Shown piece after piece: positions 8,808 to 18,524 of a stretch of DNA of 64,000 nt (positions are counted from its first letter, which is position 1; each line of letters opens with the position of its first letter). The DNA comes from Limnohabitans sp. Jir61 (lineage in GTDB: Bacteria > Pseudomonadota > Gammaproteobacteria > Burkholderiales > Burkholderiaceae_C). The notes under the pieces were generated by a model, which had not been told where the DNA came from, did no database searches, and saw only the letters and a program-made list of their open reading frames with translations. Made by a program: the position numbers and the translations under genes. The DNA lies in the NCBI RefSeq assembly GCF_003063545.1, contig NZ_NESD01000002.1, positions 558,001 to 622,000 on the forward strand. Direction: 5' to 3'.

Positions 8808-9665
8808 TTATTCAGCGTGTTCCACCGCAGGTGCAGCGGCTGCAGCCTGCGGGCCCAACACCAGTTCACGCACCATTTCGCGCAAGAGCTTTTTCTCTTG
8901 GAAGCTCAGTGCGCGTTCCAACACGCGACGCACGCCCAATAGCAATTGGCGGTCCACCTCTTGTGGAATACCGCGTGTGTTTTGCAGTTCTTCGCGCAGC
9001 TCTTCACGCAGGTCTTCGGGCTCATCGGCCCACCATGTGTTGATGACGGTGTTGAGCTGTTCGCGCAACTGCTCGGGGTCCACCTGAGGCACTGCGTGCA
9101 TCGAGCTGGCGTGGCGCGCGCCACCGTCACGAGCTGCCTGCGCACCCAACACCACACGTTGGTCGGCTTGCGACAACAAGCGTGCCCAACCTGGGTCTTC
9201 GCGATTGAGCTGCGACATGTTGCGCGAGGCTTCATCGGCCAACAAGTGCACAGACACACCGTGCAACTGGGCTTCGTCAATCAGGCTGATCAAGCGTTCG
9301 TCATCGCTGCCCACCAAGAGGTGGTCGCACGCGCCGCGCTCGGCCAAACGTTTCAGGTCAGCACCCAAAGTGCGCAACATTGACAAACCACCGTCTTGGC
9401 TGTGCGGCAAAACGGCGCGGCTCACTTGGCCACCAATCGCTTGATCGTCTGTCGAATCGCTGTACCAATAAATGCGGCGCAGGTTCAGATCGAGGTTATT
9501 GTGCGCAAGCGCGTTGCTGAGCAACTGGTGCAGTTGTGGGCGAACGTGGTCTTGTGCTGTGTCGGTTTGGCCTTGCAACCACGCCAAAAAACGGGCGTCG
9601 ATCAGGGCGATGCAAGATTCAGCGCCTGCTTGCGCTGCAGCGTGAGAAGAGTGTGTGCGTTTCAT
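8808..9665 (-). CDS. NYN (PIN-like) domain protein, possible nuclease
   Basis: This is a 285-residue soluble protein. Residues about 18-165 read as a NYN/LabA-type PIN-like fold: LIDARFLAWL at the start (first acidic residue), RRIYWYSDSTDD, then CDHLLVGSDDERLISLIDEA carrying the clustered acidic residues typical of the metal site. The C-terminal 100 residues are charged and helical (ELREELQNTRGIPQEVDRQL) with an Ala-rich tail. NYN domains are found in RNases, but activity here is unproven. It lies upstream of argB on the same strand, with 36 nt between them. Confidence 0.65.
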   Translation of the reverse strand: MKRTHSSHAAAQAGAESCIALIDARFLAWLQGQTDTAQDHVRPQLHQLLSNALAHNNLDLNLRRIYWYSDSTDDQAIGGQVSRAVLPHSQDGGLSMLRTLGADLKRLAERGACDHLLVGSDDERLISLIDEAQLHGVSVHLLADEASRNMSQLNREDPGWARLLSQADQRVVLGAQAARDGGARHASSMHAVPQVDPEQLREQLNTVINTWWADEPEDLREELREELQNTRGIPQEVDRQLLLGVRRVLERALSFQEKKLLREMVRELVLGPQAAAAAPAVEHAE

Positions 9666-9803
9666 GAAAGTACTAAAAAGGTAAAAAGATAGAAATCACT
9701 CACCAGAGCACTAACTGTGCGCACTGGCAAGCTGCATTTATTTTAGGGCCGAGAGCCCGTATCTACAGGGGATAATGGTCAAACTTCACATTTTTTTCGT
9801 GGC

Positions 9804-10826
9804 ATGACACAACCCATTTTGATCACAGGCGGCACGGGCTTTATTGGCTCGCACACCGTCGTCACCCTTGCAGAAGCAGGCCAGCCCGTCGTCATTTTGG
9901 ACAATTTGTGCAATTCCAGCCCCAAAGTGCTGGACCGTTTGGCCAAGCTGGGCGCCAGCCCCATTGAGTTTGTGCAAGCCGACATCCGCGACTCCGCAGC
10001 CTTAGACGCGCTATTTGCCCGCTATGATTTTGCAGGCGTCATCCACTTTGCTGGCCTCAAGGCTGTGGGTGAGTCGGTGGCCCAGCCCCTGCGCTACCTA
10101 GAAAACAACGTCAGCGGCACCATCAACCTGCTGCAAGCCATGGACCGCGCCAATGTGCGCCGCATTGTGTTTAGCTCATCCGCCACCGTGTATGGCGACC
10201 CCGTGAGCGTGCCCATCCCCGAAACGGCAGCCCTCACCGCCACCAACCCCTATGGCCGCACCAAGCTCATGTGCGAAGACGCGCTGCGCGAGTTGCACGC
10301 AGCTGACCCACGCTGGAGCATCGCCATCCTGCGCTACTTCAACCCTGTGGGTGCGCACGAAAGCGGCTTGCTGGGCGAGGCGCCCAACGGCATTCCCAAC
10401 AACCTCATGCCATACATCACACAAGTGGCCTTGGGCCAGCGTGAGCACTTGCAAATTTTTGGCAATGACTACGACACCCCCGACGGCACAGGCGTGCGCG
10501 ACTACCTGCATGTGAGCGATTTGGCCGCAGGCCACTTGGCTGCGCTGCGTGCCTTGAACGAGCCCAAACTCCTCACCGTCAACCTCGGCACAGGCCGCGG
10601 CGTGAGCGTGCAAGACATGGTCGACACCTTTGCTCGCGTCAACGGCGTGCCCATTCCCCACATAGTGGTGCCACGCCGTCCCGGCGATGTGGCCCAGTGC
10701 TTGGCCGATCCACGACAGGCCAAAGCCTTACTGAATTGGGAAACCCGATTCGATCTAGATCGCATGTGCGCCGATGCATGGCGCTGGCAATCCATGAACC
10801 CACAAGGTTTTGACACCCCCCTATGA
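9804..10826 (+). CDS. galE: UDP-glucose 4-epimerase
   Basis: GalE interconverts UDP-glucose and UDP-galactose with tightly bound NAD. The 340-residue protein has the Rossmann motif TGGTGFIGSH near the start, the SSSATVYGD strand with the catalytic Ser/Thr, YGRTK as the YxxxK pair, and RYFNPVGAH, all typical of GalE. It opens the plus-strand arm of the polysaccharide locus and overlaps the next gene by 4 nt. It probably supplies UDP-Gal (or GalNAc) to the glycosyltransferases behind it. Confidence 0.93.
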   Translation: MTQPILITGGTGFIGSHTVVTLAEAGQPVVILDNLCNSSPKVLDRLAKLGASPIEFVQADIRDSAALDALFARYDFAGVIHFAGLKAVGESVAQPLRYLENNVSGTINLLQAMDRANVRRIVFSSSATVYGDPVSVPIPETAALTATNPYGRTKLMCEDALRELHAADPRWSIAILRYFNPVGAHESGLLGEAPNGIPNNLMPYITQVALGQREHLQIFGNDYDTPDGTGVRDYLHVSDLAAGHLAALRALNEPKLLTVNLGTGRGVSVQDMVDTFARVNGVPIPHIVVPRRPGDVAQCLADPRQAKALLNWETRFDLDRMCADAWRWQSMNPQGFDTPL

Positions 10827-13720
10827 AAAATCAAGACGACGGCACGCTGTCCCTGTTTGACGACTTCCCGCCGGCTTTTGTGCCGCCTGCGGCGCCTGCA
10901 AAAAAACTACGCGCTAAGCGCAAGGCGGCAGAGCCTAAATTCGAAGTTGCTGACGCCAATGCCAATGAGGCAGCGCATAGTCCAACTGCACCAGCAGTTG
11001 TCATGGAAGACGCTTCACAGCAGACACCCGTCAGTCACGAACCAGCCACCAGCGCTGGCGAGACTGCGAATTCATCGAACGATGTCATTGAAATCACCCC
11101 TAATGAACCTGTGATTGACCATGGCGTAAACGTCGAAAAAACGCTGCACCTAGCTGGCCTCGTCGAACCCCAACGCCGCCGCAACAGTCCATGGGCAAGC
11201 CTAGACCTTGCAGCGTTGCAAGCCGCCGCACAAGTACCGCACGTGATGATCGTCATCACACGCGGCGAAGCCGGTGGTGCTCAGTCGCATGTGCGTGACT
11301 TATGCCAAGCCTTGCAAGCGCGTGTGCAATTCACCGTGATCATTGGCGGACCTGTGGAAGAGTCTGTGTTGGGTCGCGAGCTCACAGCACTCGGTATCAC
11401 CGTCTGCCCCATGCCCGACATGCTGGAGTCGCTCAACCCACTCAAGCTTTGGCCTGCGGTGCAGGAGCTGACCGAACTCATCCACACACACAAGCCAGAC
11501 ATCGTGCATGGCCATAGCGCCATTGGTGGTTTGGTGGCACGCGTGGCTGCGCATCGCGCCCATGTGCCTGCGGTGTACACCGTGCACGGCTTTGGCTTCA
11601 AACCCGAAGTGCCGCTGGTGCGCCGCACCGCTGCCGCATTGGCCGAACGCATGATGGCACGATGGACCACGCAGATGATTTGCGTGTCCAAGTACGAACG
11701 CGAACTGGCCCTGAACCTCGCCATCGACTCTGACCGCGTGCACGTCATCCCCAACGGCATTGCGCGTTTACCCACATCAGAAGTGACAGGCACGGACGTC
11801 TCCTCCGAATCAAGGGACGCAGACGCACAGCCAACACAACAAGCCGCCAGCACGCCGCGCCTCATCATGGTGGCGCGAATGAAAAGTCCGAAGCGGCATA
11901 ACTTACTGCTGCAAGCCTTGGCCAAAGTGCGCAACACCTTGGGGTTCGAGCTGCCCGTCACCTTAGCGGGCGATGGCCCACTCTGCGCTGAACTGCGTGC
12001 AGAGGCCAAAGCGCTCAACCTCAAAAACATCACATGGGCGGGTGACGTGAGCAACGTCAGCGAACTGCTTGCTCAGCACGACGTATTTGTGCTGCTGTCA
12101 GACCATGAAGGCATGCCCATCACCGTGCTCGAAGCCATGCGTGCGGGCCTGTGCGTGCTGGCCAGCAGCCTGCCCGGCATTCGCGAGCAAATCATCCCCT
12201 ACCAAGATGGTGTGCTGACAGCCAACACACCTGACGCTGTAGCCGAAAAACTGTTGCAACTGGTACGCGACCCGCACTTGCGCAAACGCTTAGGCCGCGC
12301 AGCACAGCAAACCTTCGAGAGCGCTTTTGCCGCAGAGCCCATGGCCGAACGCGTGCTGCAGGTGTACCGCCAATGCACGCAAGAAGTCACCGAAACAAAA
12401 GCACTTGCCCAAGATGACGCAAACACAAGCACGCACAACAGCGCTGGTTTGGTATCTGCATCGGTGCGCCGCCGCGATGCCCTGCAACGCTGGGCCTTGT
12501 GGGGCGTGTGGATGCTGCTGCCCAGTCTGATGGCTGCGCAGTTGTTTGAAGACGCGGGCGTCATGACCTACCAGTTTGGCGAAACCCTCTGGTGGTGCGT
12601 GCTGCCCTACGCCATCGCCACGCACTTGCTGATGCGCGCGTCTAACCTACCCGTGGCCGAGCGCAGCGGTGTGTTGTGGGTATCGACCACCGCGCCGTTT
12701 TTGTTTACGCCTTTGGGCTTTGCACTCTTGCAGCAGCCCTACTCACGCGCCGCCGTGGTCTGGGCCTATGCCGCCACCACGCTATGGCTATGGTGGGGTT
12801 ATCACCGCCATGTCAAACACCGCGCCTTGCGTTTGGTGCACCTCGACGCCAATGTACCCGCACAGCTGGCCGCGTGCCTGAGCCCCAACACGCTAGACTC
12901 ACAAGCCGTGCAACTCATCGCGTGGAACCCCAACAGCGACACACCGCTGCCCGCCTGCGACGGCGTGGTGCTCGACCGCCATGTGCGCAGCACCGACGAG
13001 CGCACGCGTTTGTTGGGCGAGCTGAAGATGCAACACCTGCGCTTGTACAGCGTGGAAGCCGTGGCCGAGCTCACCAGCGGTCGCAAGATGCTGCCCACCG
13101 CCGCTGACTCGCTTTGGGAAATCGACAACGACCCGAGTTACGACCGCGCCAAACGTTTGTTGGATGTAATCACCGTCATTGCATTCGCACCCTTGTGGTT
13201 GCCCCTCGCTATAGGCGTGGCCCTCGCTGTGCGCTTTGACTCCAAAGGCCCAGCCCTGTTTTCGCAGCCCCGCGTGGGCCGCGATGGCCACGTGTTCACA
13301 CTGTGGAAATTCCGCAACATGGTGCACGGTTTGCAAGCCCCAGGCGTGCACTTTGCGCAAGCTGAAGACCCACGCATCACCCGCGTAGGCCGCCTATTGC
13401 GCCGCAGCCGTTTGGACGAACTGCCACAACTTTTCAACGTGCTCATGGGCCACATGAGCCTGATTGGCCCGCGCCCCGAGCAAACCGCGTTTGTACGCGA
13501 CTTTGCCGCCACCATTCCTAGCTATCCGTATCGTCACTTGGTGCGCCCCGGCCTCACAGGTTGGGCCCAAGTGCAGCAGGGCTATGCAGACAGTGCAGAC
13601 ACCACGCGCATCAAACTCAGCTACGACTTGTATTACGTGGCGCACTACTCGCTTGCACTGGATTTGCTGATTGCGGCCAAAACCGTCAAGACCGTGTGCA
13701 CAGGTTTTGGCGCGCGCTGA
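10823..13720 (+). CDS. Fusion of GT4 glycosyltransferase and polyprenyl-phosphate sugar-1-phosphate transferase
   Basis: This 965-residue fusion has several parts. Residues 1-140 are low-complexity and Ala/Glu/Pro-rich, probably disordered. Residues about 141-520 are a GT-B family 4 transferase (MIVITRGEAGGAQSHVRDL, VIPNGI, DHEGMPITVLEAMRAG). Four hydrophobic segments follow at about 550-660, then a small soluble domain. The last 190 residues are an initiating phosphoglycosyltransferase (YDRAKRLLDV, KFRNMV, LRRSRLDELPQLFNVLMG, GPRPEQ, PGLTGWAQV). The C-terminal half is thus a WcaJ/WbaP-type enzyme that loads sugar-1-phosphate onto undecaprenyl phosphate. The N-terminal half probably adds the next sugar. 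It overlaps galE by 4 nt. Confidence 0.88.
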   Translation: MKNQDDGTLSLFDDFPPAFVPPAAPAKKLRAKRKAAEPKFEVADANANEAAHSPTAPAVVMEDASQQTPVSHEPATSAGETANSSNDVIEITPNEPVIDHGVNVEKTLHLAGLVEPQRRRNSPWASLDLAALQAAAQVPHVMIVITRGEAGGAQSHVRDLCQALQARVQFTVIIGGPVEESVLGRELTALGITVCPMPDMLESLNPLKLWPAVQELTELIHTHKPDIVHGHSAIGGLVARVAAHRAHVPAVYTVHGFGFKPEVPLVRRTAAALAERMMARWTTQMICVSKYERELALNLAIDSDRVHVIPNGIARLPTSEVTGTDVSSESRDADAQPTQQAASTPRLIMVARMKSPKRHNLLLQALAKVRNTLGFELPVTLAGDGPLCAELRAEAKALNLKNITWAGDVSNVSELLAQHDVFVLLSDHEGMPITVLEAMRAGLCVLASSLPGIREQIIPYQDGVLTANTPDAVAEKLLQLVRDPHLRKRLGRAAQQTFESAFAAEPMAERVLQVYRQCTQEVTETKALAQDDANTSTHNSAGLVSASVRRRDALQRWALWGVWMLLPSLMAAQLFEDAGVMTYQFGETLWWCVLPYAIATHLLMRASNLPVAERSGVLWVSTTAPFLFTPLGFALLQQPYSRAAVVWAYAATTLWLWWGYHRHVKHRALRLVHLDANVPAQLAACLSPNTLDSQAVQLIAWNPNSDTPLPACDGVVLDRHVRSTDERTRLLGELKMQHLRLYSVEAVAELTSGRKMLPTAADSLWEIDNDPSYDRAKRLLDVITVIAFAPLWLPLAIGVALAVRFDSKGPALFSQPRVGRDGHVFTLWKFRNMVHGLQAPGVHFAQAEDPRITRVGRLLRRSRLDELPQLFNVLMGHMSLIGPRPEQTAFVRDFAATIPSYPYRHLVRPGLTGWAQVQQGYADSADTTRIKLSYDLYYVAHYSLALDLLIAAKTVKTVCTGFGAR

Positions 13721-13735
13721 GCTGTTCAACAACGT

Positions 13736-14749
13736 ATGAGCACCCGCCGCATCCTGTTGCTAGAAGAGCCCACTTGGGGCGGCGTGCACACCATGACGCG
13801 CACCTTGGCCGATGCGCTTAGTGTGCAAGGCTTGCAAGTGACCGCCCTGCCTTGGCAACAAACGCAATGGACTACTTTGGTGAGTGCCGCCAAACAACAC
13901 GATGTGATCGTGGCCACCCACAACTTTGGCCCCACCTACTGCGGCGCAGCGCTCAAAGCCATCACGGGCAAACCACTGGTCAGTTGGGTGCATGGCCCGT
14001 TGATGGATGTGTTGCACGAGGCAGGCACATCGGCACTCAAGAAGCTGTGGCTCAGGCTACTCTACAAACAAGTCAGTCAGTTTGTGTGCGTGTCGCGCAC
14101 CACGCAAGACTCGCTGCTCAGCTTCATCACACTGGGCAAGCAACAACGCTGCACCGTCGTATCCAACGGCATCGCCCCCATGCCCGAAGGCCAAGCCATT
14201 CATGTGCACGCAGGCCATGGTGGTGAAGGAATTCCGCCTTTGCTTCTGGGCTACGTGGGCCGCTTGTCGGCTGAAAAACGCCCACTTCTGTTGCTAGACA
14301 CCATCCGCTATTTGCCCGAAGAAGCGCAGCTAGGCATCGTGGGTGAAGGCCCCATGCATCGCAAAATGATTCACGACGGCATGGACTTGATGTACCACGG
14401 CCGCGTGCACTTCTTGGGCAAACACCCCAGCGGCAAAAGTTTGTACACACCCTGGCAAATGACGCTACTCACCTCCCGCTACGAGGGCTGCCCCATGACA
14501 GCTCTAGAGTCACTCGCCTGCGGCGTGCCCTGCGTGTCACTGCCCATCCCCGCCATGCGCGAACTGTACGACCTGGACGCACCTTATCTGCTGGCCCGTG
14601 GCGACGCACCCGTGTCGTTGGCAGAAGCCGTGATGACAGTGCTGAGTCTGCCCCAACAACAAGTGCGTGACGACATGGCCCGCATCGTGGCGCACCATCA
14701 CATCGATGGGTTTGTGGGCAACTGGCAAGAGGTGCTGCGCACATGTTGA
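13736..14749 (+). CDS. Family 4 glycosyltransferase
   Basis: This 337-residue GT-B transferase is probably cytoplasmic or membrane-peripheral and adds one sugar to the lipid-linked oligosaccharide. It shows QFVCVSRTTQDSL, VVSNGIAPMP, LLGYVGRLSAEKRPLLLL (start of the C-terminal Rossmann domain) and SRYEGCPMTALESLACGVP, the nucleotide-sugar binding E-x7-E segment of GT4 enzymes. Donor and acceptor are unknown. It begins 15 nt after the fusion gene and its end overlaps the next glycosyltransferase gene by 7 nt. Confidence 0.85.
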   Translation: MSTRRILLLEEPTWGGVHTMTRTLADALSVQGLQVTALPWQQTQWTTLVSAAKQHDVIVATHNFGPTYCGAALKAITGKPLVSWVHGPLMDVLHEAGTSALKKLWLRLLYKQVSQFVCVSRTTQDSLLSFITLGKQQRCTVVSNGIAPMPEGQAIHVHAGHGGEGIPPLLLGYVGRLSAEKRPLLLLDTIRYLPEEAQLGIVGEGPMHRKMIHDGMDLMYHGRVHFLGKHPSGKSLYTPWQMTLLTSRYEGCPMTALESLACGVPCVSLPIPAMRELYDLDAPYLLARGDAPVSLAEAVMTVLSLPQQQVRDDMARIVAHHHIDGFVGNWQEVLRTC

Positions 14750-15813
14750 ATACCGCAGCCCCCATCAGCGCTAATGCGCAAAAAGCCATCGTCTGCATCC
14801 ACTTCGTGCGTGGCGGGCCAGCCTACTTGCCTGAGATTGATGCTTACGTTGACTTCATCACCTCGCACGGCCACCAAGCCTTGGTGCACGACGCCGGGGC
14901 CACTGTGCCTCTCAATGCGCAAGTCGTGTGGTGGAGGTGCGGGCGCGTGCCCAGCGCTGAGGCGCGTCGCCTGAAAAACGCATTCCATATCCACGAATAC
15001 GCGTCCACCTCAGCCCCGCCCAAAGCATGGCTGAAAGACTTCATCAAGCACTGGGCACAGCCCAAGCCTGACTACCGTTTGTTCCAAAACGGCTGGGTAC
15101 GCGAGCGCATGGGCTTTGACGATGGCGTGCCATACGCCCTGCGCGACATGGGTGTGGCACAAGCCTTCTTCGATGCGGCAGCGCCTGAATTGCCTGAAGC
15201 CTCGTACGAAGACGATGCCCCCATACGTATTCCGCCTAATGAGTTTGACTTGGTCTACTTGGGCGAAATGAATCGCCTGCTGCCCTTTGTGCCGCTGCTG
15301 CAAAGCATTCATGACGCAAGCCGCACGTTGCTACTGGTTGGCGATGTGCCCGATGCACTGCGCGCACAGCTGCCCGCCAGCGTGACCTGCACTGGCCGCG
15401 TACCCCATGCCGATGTGCTGCACCAACTGCGCCGTGCACGCTTTGGCTTAAACCTGGTGGGCAACATCGAGCCCTACAACCAACAAACCTCCACCAAACT
15501 GCTGGAGTATTGCGCCGTAGGCCTGCCCGTGGTGAGCAACGACTACGCCTGGGTGCGCTACTTTGCGGCGCACTACCAAGGCAACTTTCATTTTCTGCGT
15601 GACGATCCAGGCAGCTGGCAATTCAGCTTTGGTGAGGCGCTAGATGCTTACCCATACGTAGTGCCTGATGTGCGCGAACTCGCGTGGCCTAATTTGCTTG
15701 GCAAGTTAGCGATTTGGAAACATCTGCACATCGTGCCCGAAGTGGCGGCCCCCTATGCAAATGCACACGCACTTGCCCAGGCTATCGCAGGACAGCAAGG
15801 CGGTAAGCGTTGA
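14743..15813 (+). CDS. Glycosyltransferase (GT-B fold)
   Basis: This 356-residue protein has the C-terminal half of a GT-B transferase: YLGEMNRLLPFVPLL, GRVPHADVLHQLRRARFGLNLV and TSTKLLEYCAVGLPVVSND. The N-terminal half (residues 1-140) is less conserved and I do not recognise it. It likely transfers a sugar in the repeat-unit assembly, but donor and linkage are unknown. Its stop codon overlaps the TTG start of the broken flippase gene (TTGA), which implies coupled translation of the two. Confidence 0.75.
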   Translation: MLNTAAPISANAQKAIVCIHFVRGGPAYLPEIDAYVDFITSHGHQALVHDAGATVPLNAQVVWWRCGRVPSAEARRLKNAFHIHEYASTSAPPKAWLKDFIKHWAQPKPDYRLFQNGWVRERMGFDDGVPYALRDMGVAQAFFDAAAPELPEASYEDDAPIRIPPNEFDLVYLGEMNRLLPFVPLLQSIHDASRTLLLVGDVPDALRAQLPASVTCTGRVPHADVLHQLRRARFGLNLVGNIEPYNQQTSTKLLEYCAVGLPVVSNDYAWVRYFAAHYQGNFHFLRDDPGSWQFSFGEALDAYPYVVPDVRELAWPNLLGKLAIWKHLHIVPEVAAPYANAHALAQAIAGQQGGKR

Positions 15814-17060
15814 GTCTGTTTAAGCGCTTCAGCAGCACCAGCCGCGTTGTGGCTCTGTCGAGTGCCGTGGCATTTGCCACGCAAGTAGCCTTTGCGCTTC
15901 TCATGCTGCGCTTGTTCTCGCCGCAAGAAGTGGGCGAGTTTTCAGTCATCAGCCAAATCGGTTTTTTCTAGATGACACTGGCTCTGGCGCAATCGCAACT
16001 GGGGATGTTGGCCAACCAGCATTTGCCGGCACACATTGCAGCACAACACGCCTGGCGTGCCAGCGCTTTACGAGGATTGGCCTTGCTGCCAGTGGCAGCA
16101 CTGGCCTTGTGGTTCAGTCAGCTCAGCATTTGGCCTGCCTTGCTGTGGGCATTGTTGCTGGCGTTTTGCCAAATGGGCTGGATGTTGGCGCAAAGCTTTA
16201 CTCTGCGCGCGGGATCCGCTTGGCAGCAAGCGGCTGTGCGTGTGGTACCGCCTGTAACAGCAGCAGCATCGGCGCTCACGTTAGTGCTGCTTGGCGCATC
16301 GGTCGGCTGGAGTGGCCCCACATTAGTACTGTCAGCACTGCTGGGCTATGCCGTGGGTGCGGCATGGCTAGTACCAGCATTGCACGCTCGTGCTGCGCAT
16401 GCCAACAGGGCTTTATCAAATGCATCTACGCCAGAGGCATCCGCCACAGCAAACACCCATCATGCCGACCAGCGCAGTGCCACCCTGCGCATTGCGCACA
16501 AACTGATAGATGCGCTGCTAGCCACAGCCATCATCGTGGTGTGGCAACGCTTGTATGGTGCGGAGGAAACCGGTTGGATGAGCGCCCTGCTGCGCGTGCT
16601 GGGCTTTTTGCCTGCCGTGGTTCACATGGCGTGGGCGCAGGTGGCCTTGGCGCAAGGTAAGCAAACCCTCAACTCACAAACCGCATGGGCTAGCCCGTGG
16701 TGGCTAGGTCTAGGCGCATTCGCCTGTGTCATTGTGTTGGGTATGTCGTGCGCAGCTGCGCTTTACCAAGAGTGGTTAGACCCTCGATGGAGCGGCGTGT
16801 GGCCCTGCATCGCGCCATTAGTGCTGTGGCAAGGCAGCGCATGCTTGTCTGCCGCTTTCGTCCACCGCCCATTTCAGACGCAATCTGCCAACGCGTATTC
16901 ATGGGCATGCATGGCGCTGGGGCTTTTGCAAGCTGTGGTTCTGTTAACACCGATAGGTTTGGCGCAGCCTATCGATGCAGCGCAGCACATGGCGGCTTTT
17001 GCGTTAGTCAGCAGCCTAGGTCTATTTGGGCTGACGGTTTGGATGGCACGTTTGCGCTAA
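15810..17060 (+). pseudogene. Wzx-like polysaccharide flippase split by an in-frame amber codon
   Basis: Reading from the TTG at 15810 gives 53 residues of a typical flippase N-terminus (basic start, then a hydrophobic helix with LRLFSPQEVGEFS). A TAG follows at 15969-15971, and the same frame continues at once with ATG at 15972 for 362 residues of multi-pass membrane protein. Together they make about 416 residues, a normal Wzx length. The residue before MTLALAQ is usually aromatic in such proteins, so a Trp TGG to TAG change fits. Either the gene is dead, or ribosomes restart at the ATG that abuts the stop (TAGATG) and make a protein without its first helix. The minus arm carries an intact flippase. 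Confidence 0.8.
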
Positions 17061-17085
17061 CGCCCCATCAGGCATCAAACTTGGA

Positions 17086-17628
17086 TTACTCAAAAGTATG
17101 TGCTGCCACATCTTTTGCGGCCAGTAAAGGTGGTGCATCTAGCAAATGCAACGGCCACTCAATACCCACCGTCGCATCGTTCCATAACAAGCTGCGTTCG
17201 TACTCTGGATAGTAATAGTCTGTAGTTTTATACAAAAACTCTGCACCATCGCTCATAACCAAAAAACCATGTGCTAGCCCCGCAGGTATCCACATTTGTT
17301 TTTTATTCTCTGCAGATAACTCTTGTCCATACCATTGGCCAAAAGTGGGCGAACCTTTGCGAATATCCACCGCCACATCAAACACCGCACCCTGCGTCAC
17401 CCGCACCAGTTTTCCCTGTGCGTGTTGACTTTGATAGTGCAAGCCGCGCAGCACGCCCTTGGCCGATTTGCTGTGGTTGTCTTGCACGAAGGTTTCTTTC
17501 AACCCCGTGGCTTGCTCAAAGTCTCGGGCGTTGAAGCTTTCAAAAAAGAAACCGCGTGCATCCCCAAACACTTTGGGCTCTAGCACCAGCACGCCGTCAA
17601 TGGGCGTGGTCGTTACTTGGTAAGGCAT
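17086..17628 (-). CDS. rfbC: dTDP-4-dehydrorhamnose 3,5-epimerase
   Basis: RfbC (RmlC) epimerises dTDP-4-keto-6-deoxyglucose at C3 and C5 in dTDP-L-rhamnose synthesis. The 180-residue cupin protein shows FNARDFEQATG, FVQDNHSKSAKGVLRGLHYQ, which carries the catalytic His region, and TTDYYYPEYER. It is the last gene of the minus arm in the order rfbB-rfbD-rfbA-rfbC, with 5 nt to rfbA. It converges on the broken flippase gene with 25 nt between the ends and no clear terminator hairpin. Confidence 0.95.
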   Translation of the reverse strand: MPYQVTTTPIDGVLVLEPKVFGDARGFFFESFNARDFEQATGLKETFVQDNHSKSAKGVLRGLHYQSQHAQGKLVRVTQGAVFDVAVDIRKGSPTFGQWYGQELSAENKKQMWIPAGLAHGFLVMSDGAEFLYKTTDYYYPEYERSLLWNDATVGIEWPLHLLDAPPLLAAKDVAAHTFE

Positions 17629-17633
17629 GACGG

Positions 17634-18509
17634 TTACTTCAAGAGATTTAGCAGGTATTGACCGTAACCGTTTTTAGCCAAAGGTGCAGCCAGCTTTTGC
17701 AAGGCAGTTGCGTCAATCCACTTCAAGCCATAGGCGATTTCCTCAGGGCAAGCCACCATCAAGCCTTGGCGCTTTTGCAGCGTGCCAATAAAGCTAGCGG
17801 CTTCTAACAAGCTGTCATGTGTGCCAGTATCTAGCCACGCATAGCCACGGCCCATGATTTCTACATTCAACTGGCCCAGTTCTAAATAGCGCTTGTTCAC
17901 ATCGGTAATTTCTAACTCACCGCGGTGCGATGGCTTGACGGCGGCAGCTATGTCGCACACCTGCTCGTCATAGAAATACAAACCAGTTACGGCATAGTTG
18001 CTCTTGGGCTTGGCTGGCTTTTCTTCAATGCTCAAGGCACGGAACTGGCCATCAAACTCCACCACGCCATAGCGCTCGGGGTCGTGCACATGGTAGGCAA
18101 ACACGCTGGCTCCGCTTCTGCGGGCATCGGCGCTGTGAAGTTGCTTCACCAAGTCATGACCGTAGAAGATGTTGTCGCCCAACACCAAAGCACTGGGGTG
18201 GTCGGCCACAAAGTTTTTACCAATGATGAACGCTTGAGCCAAACCATCGGGGCTAGGTTGCACCGCGTATTCAATGTGCATGCCCCACTGGCTGCCGTCA
18301 CCTAGGAGCTCGGTAAAACGGGGGGTGTCTTGCGGGGTGGAGATGATCAGCACTTCACGAATACCGCTGAGCATCAGCGTGGTGAGCGGGTAGTAAATCA
18401 TGGGCTTGTCATACACGGGCATCAGCTGTTTGCTGACCGCTTGAGTGACGGGGTACAGACGGGTGCCGGAGCCTCCTGCAAGGATGATGCCTTTGCGTTG
18501 TTTGGTCAT
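17634..18509 (-). CDS. rfbA: Glucose-1-phosphate thymidylyltransferase
   Basis: RfbA (RmlA) makes dTDP-glucose from dTTP and glucose-1-phosphate, the first step to dTDP-L-rhamnose. The 291-residue protein has the nucleotidyltransferase start [11 protein letters not shown], then [26 protein letters not shown] and the [13 protein letters not shown] segment. Length and motifs match RmlA. The enzyme family is feedback-inhibited by dTDP-rhamnose. It lies between rfbD and rfbC. Confidence 0.96.
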   Translation of the reverse strand: MTKQRKGIILAGGSGTRLYPVTQAVSKQLMPVYDKPMIYYPLTTLMLSGIREVLIISTPQDTPRFTELLGDGSQWGMHIEYAVQPSPDGLAQAFIIGKNFVADHPSALVLGDNIFYGHDLVKQLHSADARRSGASVFAYHVHDPERYGVVEFDGQFRALSIEEKPAKPKSNYAVTGLYFYDEQVCDIAAAVKPSHRGELEITDVNKRYLELGQLNVEIMGRGYAWLDTGTHDSLLEAASFIGTLQKRQGLMVACPEEIAYGLKWIDATALQKLAAPLAKNGYGQYLLNLLK

Positions 18510-18524
18510 ATCTGTTCTACTTGT

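Noticed and set aside
11281-12054. 257-codon minus-strand ORF within the GT4 fusion
   Set aside because: It is antisense to the GT4 domain with well-preserved motifs.
15796-15808. GGCGGTAAGCGT near-match to ops before the split flippase
   Set aside because: It lies at the end of a coding gene and differs from the core GGCGGTAG; similar GGCGGTAA runs occur at 890 and near 19465.
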